64,000 bases of DNA from an uncultured Ruminococcus sp. (GTDB lineage: Bacteria; Bacillota; Clostridia; Oscillospirales; Ruminococcaceae). The notes under the pieces are model-generated. The model saw only the letters and a list, made by a program, of their open reading frames with translations, did not search any database and was not told the origin of the DNA. Shown in pieces: positions 32,948-40,903 of this stretch (positions are counted from its first letter, which is position 1; every line of letters begins with the position of its first letter). The stretch is from NCBI GenBank assembly GCA_910584195.1, contig CAJTYV010000017.1, forward strand, positions 1 to 64,000. Direction: 5' to 3'. Both the position numbers and the translations under genes were made by a program.

Positions 32948-35447
32948 TACCGCAGCATACCTTTCTGTGCTTTCCAAAATAATGCAGGAAGATAAGAGTG
33001 AATTTGATCAAGGATCCGATTTGTTTAATAACCTGTTTAATACGATTAATGATGAATTGTCTTCTTTTCTTTCACATTCTCACTATTCTAATGCACCTCT
33101 TATTTTGGAAAAAATGAATGCTCCACTTCAACAACTTGAAAACTTTCTTTTATGCCCAGAGATGCAAGGACACTTTAATATATGCTTATCTGGGGTTGCT
33201 CCGGGATTAACACTAGGTTTTATGACAACACTTTTTTCCACTCCGCTTCCTAAAGTTATGCGTACATTGTGGATGGAATCGCCTATAATCCTATCAAATT
33301 GTGATCACTTTGAATTACTAGTTGTTACATATGCGGGAAAAAGAGTCCCATTTCGGCCAGAGCAATTGGTTCTATTGACAAATGAGGCAAAAAAAAGAAA
33401 GCTTGATTTGAAAACGGTCATAAAGTATATAATAATATCTAATCCTCTAAAAATAGATAATACTACTTTTATTCTAGATAATTATGCTGAGTTTGGGTAT
33501 AGACTTTTTTCTTCCTTTGTTGATAATAGCGTTCATTTTGTTAACCGGATTCCGGACGAAAGACTTTTGCATCGTCTTCGTTTTTCAAAAAATAAACGGA
33601 TAGTTGTACCAGATGATCTAAAAACGGCTTTATCCTCAATGGAACTCATCGGCGGACATGATATTATTCCTATCTCAAAACTATCTGAATGGCTTGAAGC
33701 ATCAATTATTCATCGTTATTATGGAATTAAAGGTTGGTTTACCAAATATGAAGCGCAAATAATAACATATTATGAAACACAAATATCCAGAGATGAAAAA
33801 CTTGTTCAGTTAATTACTGATGATCTAATTAATTTGAAGAAAGGGGATGACAATCTTCGACTTCAAAGAAATGATATTACAGAAAGGATTGAAAAGTATA
33901 GAACAGAGTATCAAGAACTAAAACGAATACTTGACAGACTAGACAATTGCATCAACGACATAGAACAGTTTCTTGATAACACTGTATTTAGGTGTGATTC
34001 CTTTTTGTCACATGCAACAGATGACTTATTGAGTGAAATATTTGTGTATGCTGAATCAGCTGAATTACAATATGCGGACAACACTGTCAAGCGTTTAAAA
34101 CAAATGAATTATTCAGAGATTAATCTAGTAGAGCAATATATCACATCCATTTCTGAAGGAAAAACGGTAGATATCAGTCAGTTAGGCGATTCTGATTCAT
34201 GGACTAAATCAAAAATGTTAATTCAAATCGCTGATCTTTCAAATGCAAATGCACATATTAGCAAATTATCAAAATGGATTAAATTCATTAATCGTAAAAA
34301 TGCTTCAACTGGTAAAGAGCTATATGTATTCGCAATTACTAATTCGTCTAACAAAAAAATATTTATTCGATTACTTACAGATAGTTTTTCTCTTGGATAT
34401 TTCCAAGCAGGCGAACTGTTAATTGAAGAATACAATAAAACTAAATCTCAAAACATATCACTTCGTTTTCTTGCAAAATCGCTTTATCCAGAAGCGTGTA
34501 TTCTATTAGGCAATCAGGAATTACAGGATACTTATCCACCCCCTAATTCAATTGGAAGTAAAGCGATGATGTACTATAAACTCGCTGCTTCACAAGGAAA
34601 TACTGAAGCTATTAAAAGAATAATTGATATGTTATATGAGCCAACATTCAATTCAACGGGTACATCGCTATCTGGCAGAAAGAAAAGAATAGCAGAGATG
34701 CTTATAAATCTCTGTGATTATCTGATAAATATGCACATAGATGAGTACCATTATTCAGAAATCAGTGGGTTATTGTATTTCCAATTAGGACATTATTCTC
34801 AAGCATTTCGATTATTATCAGGAAAAAATACAAAACATGCAAACTATTGTAAAGGTTGGATGTTTGAAAAAGGAAAAGGGACAACGCAAGATTATAGTCA
34901 AGCTCTTTCTCACTATCAGAAAGCCGATGGTTTTTCAGATGCTAGTCAATGTGTAACGCGAGTTCAAGTGCTAATAGATCAACAAAAAAAGGCTGCCACA
35001 AAACAACAGGCGAACACATATTCAGAGAATAAGACTTATAAGCCTGAAGTTATTAACACTACTACCAAAAAAGATAGTTGGTGTTTCATTACTACTGCTG
35101 TAACTCTAAGTTTAGGGAAGAAAGACGATTGCGATGAACTAAACATTATGAGGCGATTTCGAGATGCTTTCATCGTTGAATCATCAGATAATGCATGCTT
35201 AGTACAGGAATATTATCGTATTGCTCCAATAATCGTGCAAAAAATAAACGCCTTATCAAACGCTGATTCAATTTATTTGAGTCTATGGCAGAAATATATC
35301 CACCCTTGCATATTAGCTATAGATTGCTCAAATCCAAGCAAAGCAGTTACTATATATCTTGAAATGGTTAAGGATTTATCAGCTCAATATGAAGTTCCAA
35401 TTTCAGAAAGCATACAAAAGCGTATTGTTTCAAACCATGGTCCTTGA
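32940..35447 (+). CDS. Large accessory protein with Sel1-like repeats and a C-terminal CFI-box-like domain
   Basis: An 835-residue protein with its ATG overlapping the GTPase 3 stop by eight bases and GGGG in front. The N-terminal 300 residues are unassigned. A coiled coil lies at about 280-345 (ERIEKYRTEYQELKRILDRL). Two Sel1/TPR-like helical repeats are visible: AMMYYKLAASQGNTEAIKRI (about 540) and GWMFEKGKGTTQDYSQALSH (about 645). The end, from about 715, is CFITTAVTLSLGKKDDCDEL followed by MRRFRDAFIV and YYRIAPIIVQKI. This is the pattern of the CFI-box-CTERM domain, whose function is unknown. Sel1 repeats normally mediate protein contacts, so this is a likely sensor, scaffold or effector for the GTPases. 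Confidence 0.7.
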   Translation: MNSTAAYLSVLSKIMQEDKSEFDQGSDLFNNLFNTINDELSSFLSHSHYSNAPLILEKMNAPLQQLENFLLCPEMQGHFNICLSGVAPGLTLGFMTTLFSTPLPKVMRTLWMESPIILSNCDHFELLVVTYAGKRVPFRPEQLVLLTNEAKKRKLDLKTVIKYIIISNPLKIDNTTFILDNYAEFGYRLFSSFVDNSVHFVNRIPDERLLHRLRFSKNKRIVVPDDLKTALSSMELIGGHDIIPISKLSEWLEASIIHRYYGIKGWFTKYEAQIITYYETQISRDEKLVQLITDDLINLKKGDDNLRLQRNDITERIEKYRTEYQELKRILDRLDNCINDIEQFLDNTVFRCDSFLSHATDDLLSEIFVYAESAELQYADNTVKRLKQMNYSEINLVEQYITSISEGKTVDISQLGDSDSWTKSKMLIQIADLSNANAHISKLSKWIKFINRKNASTGKELYVFAITNSSNKKIFIRLLTDSFSLGYFQAGELLIEEYNKTKSQNISLRFLAKSLYPEACILLGNQELQDTYPPPNSIGSKAMMYYKLAASQGNTEAIKRIIDMLYEPTFNSTGTSLSGRKKRIAEMLINLCDYLINMHIDEYHYSEISGLLYFQLGHYSQAFRLLSGKNTKHANYCKGWMFEKGKGTTQDYSQALSHYQKADGFSDASQCVTRVQVLIDQQKKAATKQQANTYSENKTYKPEVINTTTKKDSWCFITTAVTLSLGKKDDCDELNIMRRFRDAFIVESSDNACLVQEYYRIAPIIVQKINALSNADSIYLSLWQKYIHPCILAIDCSNPSKAVTIYLEMVKDLSAQYEVPISESIQKRIVSNHGP

Positions 35448-35681
35448 TTCAATAATTAATTTACGAATTTATTATAGTTGGATCTATGCCTGAACATCGA
35501 GTAACAGTTTCACAGAGTATATGAGTCAAGCGACTATTTCATTGGATTTCTTCCCAAGAACTACATAGACCCGAGTGCTTTATGAAGTCGCCTGAAAGTG
35601 TACCTCTGAGACACACTGGATATATTCCCAAGGACGGGCAAAAGGACAAATCCACGGGCTTCGCCTAAAATACATAAGAGA
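35448..35681. other. Junction between accessory region and chromosome; no convincing gene
   Basis: This stretch follows the last cassette gene and precedes the rlmD terminator. On the plus strand a short frame ending near 35582 reads YFIGFLPKNYIDPSAL before its stop, which looks protein-like but has no start or ribosome site and may be a gene remnant. No tRNA, integrase or clear direct repeat was found, so it is only a candidate right edge of the island. Confidence 0.3.
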
Positions 35682-35707
35682 AAAAGTGCCGAATTTTCGG
35701 CACTTTT
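35682..35707. terminator. Bidirectional terminator downstream of rlmD
   Basis: A perfect 12-base stem, AAAAGTGCCGAA (35682-35693) and TTCGGCACTTTT (35696-35707), with a two-base loop and A/T tracts on both flanks. It lies 10 bases beyond the rlmD stop on the minus strand and also closes the plus-strand cassette. Confidence 0.85.
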
Positions 35708-35717
35708 CTTATGCTTA

Positions 35718-37073
35718 TTATTTTGTCTTGGTGAGCAAAACTACGCACTCAACGTGCTTGGTTGAAGGAAACAAATCAGTGCCGCAAACCTTGGTGACGG
35801 AATAGCCATGCTTTGAAAGATATTTTGCATCACGTGCAGCGGTTGACGGATTGCAGGAAATCATGATGATTTTTGAGGGAGAAGATGTTATGATGACATC
35901 TAAAGATTCTTTAGAGCAGCCTTTTCTTGGCGGATCAAGAATGATAACGTCAGGATAGCAGCCGCTTTGATGAAGCTGAGAGAATATTTCACCTGCATCT
36001 CCACAGTAAAATTCGGCATTTGAAATATTATTCAAATCGGCATTTTTTTTGGCATTTTTAATAGCATCTGGAACAATATCAACACCAATAACTTTTTTAG
36101 CTTTTTTAGCCATAGACAATCCGATAGTACCTGCGCCGCAGTACAGATCTGCGATGACATCATTTTTATTTGGAGAAGCATATTCAAGAGCTTTTGCATA
36201 AAGCTTTTCTGCTTGACGTGTATTTATTTGATAGAAAGAAAGAGCAGATATTTTAATTTTATTTCCGCACATAGTATCTGAAATAGTGTCGTTTCCCCAA
36301 AGGAGGACGCATTTTTCTCCGAGTATGATGTTAGTTTTATCTGGATTTATGTTGAGGATAATACTTTTTATATCAGAGAATTTTTCCGTAAGTGTTCTGC
36401 AAAGAGCGGTGAGTTGTCGGCTTATATTCTTACGAGCAACAAGGCATACCATAATTTCACCCGAATATGTACCCTGTCTCAGATAAATATGTCGCATTAT
36501 ACCCGTACCGCTTAACTCATTGTAAACTGAAAGTTTTTTTGTGTTGATATAATTAAGGATATGTGTTGTAATACTGCTGAAAATTTCGGGTTGTAAGGAA
36601 CAATCCTCAACAGGAACAACACGATGGCTTCTCGGCGCATAAAACCCGCAGACAGCTTTACCGTCTGACAAAGTAAGGGGATACTGAGCTTTATTTCGGT
36701 ATCGATCCGAATTTTCCGATGAGATAAATTCGTCATACATTGGTGTTAAACCGCCTATACGTTCGAACGCGCTTTTTACAATTTCATTTTTAGCATGACA
36801 TTCCGCTTTATAGTTTATATGTCGAAAAACACATCCTCCGCATTTTTTGTATACTTCGCATTTTCGCAGCTCGCGATCAGTGGATGGCGTTATTATTTTG
36901 TTGACTATGCCGAAACCGTGGCTGCTTAGAACCTTTACTATCTTGATTTCTGCAACATCTCCGACAGCTGTTTCAGGAACAAATACCGCCATACCGTCAA
37001 TTCTGCATACTCCGTTTCCTTCTGATGTTAATCCTGTTATTTCTGTCGTATAGATTTGATTTTTTTCAGGCAT
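35718..37073 (-). CDS. rlmD: 23S rRNA (uracil-5-)-methyltransferase, RlmD/RumA family
   Basis: A 451-residue protein. The TRAM RNA-binding domain is at the N-terminus (about 5-60, ITGLTSEGNGVCRIDGMAVF). Cysteines of the [4Fe-4S] cluster follow in CEVYKKCGGCVFRH with a further Cys downstream. The SAM-binding fold has ADLYCGAGTIGLSMA (about 305), the catalytic segment is ILDPPRKGCSKES, and the nucleophile Cys lies in MISCNPSTAARD. The enzyme methylates C5 of specific uridines in 23S rRNA. Its start overlaps the end of hemZ by 37 bases on the same strand, so both are in one operon with the upstream hydrolase gene. First clear chromosomal gene to the right of the accessory region. Confidence 0.92.
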   Translation of the reverse strand: MPEKNQIYTTEITGLTSEGNGVCRIDGMAVFVPETAVGDVAEIKIVKVLSSHGFGIVNKIITPSTDRELRKCEVYKKCGGCVFRHINYKAECHAKNEIVKSAFERIGGLTPMYDEFISSENSDRYRNKAQYPLTLSDGKAVCGFYAPRSHRVVPVEDCSLQPEIFSSITTHILNYINTKKLSVYNELSGTGIMRHIYLRQGTYSGEIMVCLVARKNISRQLTALCRTLTEKFSDIKSIILNINPDKTNIILGEKCVLLWGNDTISDTMCGNKIKISALSFYQINTRQAEKLYAKALEYASPNKNDVIADLYCGAGTIGLSMAKKAKKVIGVDIVPDAIKNAKKNADLNNISNAEFYCGDAGEIFSQLHQSGCYPDVIILDPPRKGCSKESLDVIITSSPSKIIMISCNPSTAARDAKYLSKHGYSVTKVCGTDLFPSTKHVECVVLLTKTK

Positions 37074-38542
37074 TCTGCAACCTCCAGTTTTTTTTCCATA
37101 AGCTGATCAAAGCGGCTGATATATTCGTATGGATATTTATAATTATGTATTCTGTTAATAAGTCCGTCAGGATAGACAAGTTTTGTGGATGCCGCACAGC
37201 CTGCACCGAGAATAGTCTGTGTTTCATCCATAATAAAAATATTGTACTGACTTTCGTAACCTTTTTGAGCGTATCCAACGTTTTCAAGGTTATCAACAGT
37301 ATTTTTCTGACGATAAAGATAATAAGGCATATAACCGGCAGCCATAAGCTTTTCTATGCTGTAGTCTACCATTTCGGCAGCCGGATTTTCCATATTTTCA
37401 TTTCCGTCACGGAAAATAGCTGCTGAACGTTTAACAGTCAGTGTGTGTACGGTAATACTTTCAGGAGAAAGATCAATCATTTTGTTCAGAGTGTTTTGGA
37501 AACTTTTGCATGATTCTGTAGGCAGTCCTGCTATAAGATCGGTATTTATATTTTCGAACCCAATTTTTCTTGCCAATTCAAAAGCTCTGAGTGCATCTGC
37601 ACCGGAATGCTTTCTTCCTATGACTTTTAGAACATCGTCATTAAGGGTCTGAGGATTTACAGATATTCTGTCAGCTCCCATTTCTTTAATTATATGCAGT
37701 TTTTCTTCGGTAATTGTGTCAGGTCTGCCAGCCTCGAAGCTGTATTCACGGATTCGGCTAATATCAAAGTTATCAGCTACAGCTTCCATGACAGTTCGAA
37801 TATCCTCAGCGGAAATTGATGTTGGCGTACCGCCTCCGAAATAAATTGTATCAATTTTTGTATCTGTTTCATTGACGATTTTTCCAATAATCTCAAGTTC
37901 ACGGCAAAGAGCTTCAATATATTGTGGCATAAGCTTTATTGCCGAATCCATGCTGTGAGAAACAAATGAGCAGTAGCTGCACCGCGTAGGGCAGAAAGGA
38001 ATAGATACATAAAGGCTTGCTGCATAATGGTCAATCTTTTTTACTATAGGAAGCTGATTAATAGCAGTTGTGTAGGCAAGTGAAAGTTTTTTTGCAGAAA
38101 GTTCATATCGCTTTGAGAGTTTTTCTTCTATCTCTGCACGTGTTAATCCCTGTTCCAGAAGTTCTGTAATCTTTTTTACGGGACGAATGCCCGTCATAAG
38201 TCCCCATGGAGGAGTAATACATGTTTTTTTGCATAGAATGTGGTATATCAGCCTGCAAAGTTCATGCTCGGCTATTTTTTTTTCAGAATCAAAAGCGAGA
38301 GTTTTTTTTGTGGATTCAAGTTCTCCGCCATTCAAACGCACTTCTGCTGTCAGTACAATATTATTTTCAATAATCTCTTGTTTGGCAGTAATGTAGTTTT
38401 CTCCGACAGCTTCGGAAATATCGTTTGTAAAATTAAATCGTGCTGTATGAAAAAAAAGCTTGCATATGGATTCTATTTCGTACTTAAAAGAATTGCCGAT
38501 CAAAATGACCGGCATTTTATAATCGGTATTTTTATTTATCAT
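37037..38542 (-). CDS. hemZ: HemZ-type radical SAM coproporphyrinogen dehydrogenase family protein
   Basis: A 501-residue protein with AGAGG before the ATG; an internal ATG eight codons on is possible. The radical SAM cluster motif is CPTRCSYCSF (CxxxCxxC, about residue 175). FGGGTPTSISAEDI, YSFEAGRPDTI and the conserved MGADRISVNPQTLNDDVLKV follow, as in the HemN/HemZ group. A roughly 160-residue N-terminal domain distinguishes HemZ from HemN. The family is annotated for oxygen-independent coproporphyrinogen III oxidation, but several relatives serve other functions and no other haem genes are in view. It starts two bases after the MBL hydrolase stop. Confidence 0.85.
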   Translation of the reverse strand: MINKNTDYKMPVILIGNSFKYEIESICKLFFHTARFNFTNDISEAVGENYITAKQEIIENNIVLTAEVRLNGGELESTKKTLAFDSEKKIAEHELCRLIYHILCKKTCITPPWGLMTGIRPVKKITELLEQGLTRAEIEEKLSKRYELSAKKLSLAYTTAINQLPIVKKIDHYAASLYVSIPFCPTRCSYCSFVSHSMDSAIKLMPQYIEALCRELEIIGKIVNETDTKIDTIYFGGGTPTSISAEDIRTVMEAVADNFDISRIREYSFEAGRPDTITEEKLHIIKEMGADRISVNPQTLNDDVLKVIGRKHSGADALRAFELARKIGFENINTDLIAGLPTESCKSFQNTLNKMIDLSPESITVHTLTVKRSAAIFRDGNENMENPAAEMVDYSIEKLMAAGYMPYYLYRQKNTVDNLENVGYAQKGYESQYNIFIMDETQTILGAGCAASTKLVYPDGLINRIHNYKYPYEYISRFDQLMEKKLEVAECLKKIKSIRQK

Positions 38543-38544
38543 TG

Positions 38545-39180
38545 TTAACCTCTGAACGATTTCATATATGGATTATTTCTGCGTTCATATTCAAGAGTTG
38601 TGGATTCGTTATGACCGGGATATATTTTGTAATCTCCGTCAAGGTCGTAAAGAAGCTGAAGCGACTGCATCATATAGTGCGGATCTCCTCCCGGAAAATC
38701 GGTTCTTCCGACAGAACAACAGAAAAGAGTATCGCCCGAAAAAATTATTTGTTCTTCGTCACATACATAACAGACACTTCCGTGAGAGTGTCCGGGTGTG
38801 TAAATTACACGGAAATTGCAAGCGCCGTCATGGATAATGCAGTTATCCCTGATGATTTCATATTTTTCAACTGATTTAAAGGGCATAATGGAAATAGCGG
38901 AATGAAGAGACATCCCCGAACTATTCAGCATTGGAGCATCGCTTTCGTGAATAAAAACTTCGGCTCCGGTATTTAGACGTACCTCCTCAACTCCTCCCAT
39001 ATGATCGAAATGACCGTGTGTCAGGAGAATTTTCGTAAGGGTAAGTTTGTTCATTTTCAAATATTCCAGCAAAAGTCTTGGACTTCCGCCAACGTCAACA
39101 GCAATGCATTGCCCGGGAGCTGTTACAGCTATATAGCAGTTGGCGTTTAATTCGCCGAGCTGAAAGGTTTTGATTAACAT
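38545..39180 (-). CDS. Metallo-beta-lactamase fold hydrolase (glyoxalase II-like)
   Basis: A 211-residue protein with ATG at 39180 and GGAGG five bases upstream. Metal-binding motifs are THGHFDHMGG (HxHxDH), the single His in YTPGHSHGSV and the Asp in FSGDTLF, as in the glyoxalase II-like MBL group. These small hydrolases act on thioesters or related substrates; the substrate here cannot be read from sequence. It heads a tight three-gene minus-strand operon with hemZ and rlmD. Confidence 0.85.
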   Translation of the reverse strand: MLIKTFQLGELNANCYIAVTAPGQCIAVDVGGSPRLLLEYLKMNKLTLTKILLTHGHFDHMGGVEEVRLNTGAEVFIHESDAPMLNSSGMSLHSAISIMPFKSVEKYEIIRDNCIIHDGACNFRVIYTPGHSHGSVCYVCDEEQIIFSGDTLFCCSVGRTDFPGGDPHYMMQSLQLLYDLDGDYKIYPGHNESTTLEYERRNNPYMKSFRG

Positions 39181-39276
39181 GGAGACCTCCAATTGAATTA
39201 TATATTAGACTTACTCGGAAACTGAAAAGCGATGTTTGATTTTCCAGTTTTCTTAAAGTAAAGTTTCCAAAATGGG

Positions 39277-39302
39277 AGCAGGGGAGAGGAATATCCCCTG
39301 CT
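39277..39302 (-). terminator. Hairpin after the LRR-dockerin gene
   Basis: AGCAGGGGA (39277-39285) and TCCCCTGCT (39294-39302) form a perfect nine-base GC-rich stem with an eight-base loop. On the minus strand it follows the LRR gene stop, with a short T-rich tail. Confidence 0.6.
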
Positions 39303-39340
39303 TAAGGTGCGGCAGACAGTAAATGCATCTGTGGAATGCA

Positions 39341-40651
39341 TTAGACCGATTGTAGCAGTTGCTGCCGTAAAAGAATGAAGTCATAAACATCGAAATCGTT
39401 GTTTCCATCGCGATCTCCGGCTTTCCAGTCGTTTATCTCTCCACAGCCAAGAAGATATTTCTCGGCTGCTACGAGATCAGCTATATTGAAATTTCCGTCA
39501 TAATTGACATCTCCGATGATTCTGAAATCAATGCTGTATTTTTCGGCATATTTTTCAGTTGTAGACTGAGGATAACCATACAGTAAGCCTGTAAACGAAT
39601 ATCCGTTTTCATCATCGTAGCCGTTGGAAATTGTTCCGGCGGAATCAAAAATATAGCAGTCATAATTTTCGATAGTGACAGATTGAAGACATTCGCAGCT
39701 TGCCAAAGCTCCTTCTTTGATAGAACCAATACTCGGAGAAAAGTGCATATACTTCAGTCCGGAACAGTATGAAAATGTATCTTTTTCAACAGAAGAAATA
39801 CTTTTTGGCAATTTGACGGTTTCGAGATCGATGCAGTCTGTAAATGCCGACTCTCCTATGTGTGAAACGCTGTTTGGAATCTCAATTTTAGATAAATAAT
39901 TGCATTTTGCAAATGCATGTGAACCTATTTCTTCGAGAGAATCCGGAAGAGTGATTTTTCTGAGATATTCGCTTGCTTCAAAGGCGCTGTCTGCTATTTT
40001 TGTAACACCGTACGGAACATTAGGTTTCCATTCGGTTTCTTTTGCGGAAAAAAGTGTATTGTTAAAGATCAGCAGAGAATTTTCTTTATACTTTGCCTTA
40101 AGCCATGGTGTATCGGCAAAGGCGTTATATCCGATCTTTTCAATAGTTGAAGGTATTGTAACATCAGTCAGATTTGAACACTGGGCGAATGCGCTCCATT
40201 CAATCTCAGTAACGCCTTCCGGGATTATCACAGAAGTCAGATGATTACAGTTGTAAAAAGCATAAGCGTCAATTTTTTTTACGCTTTTGGGAATAATTAC
40301 TTCTGCAAGTTCTTGACATTCCCCGAAAGAATTGTAACCGATAGTTGTTACAGTATTTGGAATCACGACAGTTTTCAGCTCAGCGCAGCCAAAAAATGCA
40401 TTGCTGTCAATATCGGTTACAGGTTTTCCATTCAGATCAGCGGGTATTTCAACATGTACAGCCGATCGGCTGCAGCCGGTGACTGAAATATTTTCTCCGC
40501 AGTCCATGAACTCCAGTTCAGATTCACTTTGCATAGACATTGTTTTGTCCTCAGCGGCGAATGCCGTATAAACACTAAGATGGGGCACAGCTCCTAATCC
40601 AACGATGAGAGCGGCGGCAACTCCGCTGAGTGTTATGAAGTTTTTTTTCAT
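39341..40651 (-). CDS. Secreted BspA-type leucine-rich-repeat protein with C-terminal type I dockerin
   Basis: A 436-residue protein with AGGAGGAAG before the ATG. Residues 1 to about 33 are a signal peptide (a lysine pair, then LSGVAAALIVGLG, cleavage near AFA-AED). From about 50 to 330 there are serial BspA-type LRRs (units like VIIPEGVTEIEWSAFAQCSN and IPSTIEKIGYNAFADT). A type I dockerin closes the protein: two calcium-loop repeats, GDVNYDGNFNIADLVAAEKY and GDRDGNNDFDVYDFILLRQQ. Dockerins bind cohesins of cellulosome scaffoldins, so the protein should be displayed on the cell-surface complex, perhaps for adhesion. No catalytic domain is present. This is the best taxonomic marker for a Ruminococcus-like host. 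Confidence 0.92.
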   Translation of the reverse strand: MKKNFITLSGVAAALIVGLGAVPHLSVYTAFAAEDKTMSMQSESELEFMDCGENISVTGCSRSAVHVEIPADLNGKPVTDIDSNAFFGCAELKTVVIPNTVTTIGYNSFGECQELAEVIIPKSVKKIDAYAFYNCNHLTSVIIPEGVTEIEWSAFAQCSNLTDVTIPSTIEKIGYNAFADTPWLKAKYKENSLLIFNNTLFSAKETEWKPNVPYGVTKIADSAFEASEYLRKITLPDSLEEIGSHAFAKCNYLSKIEIPNSVSHIGESAFTDCIDLETVKLPKSISSVEKDTFSYCSGLKYMHFSPSIGSIKEGALASCECLQSVTIENYDCYIFDSAGTISNGYDDENGYSFTGLLYGYPQSTTEKYAEKYSIDFRIIGDVNYDGNFNIADLVAAEKYLLGCGEINDWKAGDRDGNNDFDVYDFILLRQQLLQSV

Positions 40652-40903
40652 AGATTCTTCCTCCTATAAAATATTGTTGCAACAGTTCAGCATTAAGTTA
40701 AAGGGGATGAAGAATTTGATTTGAGTCTTTATCATGACTCATGAATGAGATTCGTCTTCAGTTAAACGAGAGTGCAGTTGTCGGTTATTCTGTCAATATA
40801 TTATGTCGGTTATTTTAGCGCAGTCGTGAAACTGCGAAAAATACATGTATTACATTCTTATTAATTGAGTGATGTTTTCGTATTCGGTTTGTTTGAATTT
40901 TTA

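Noticed and set aside
1..35450. Prophage or complete transposon spanning the accessory region
   Set aside because: No integrase, transposase, terminase, capsid or conjugation gene was found, and no flanking repeats could be identified by eye.
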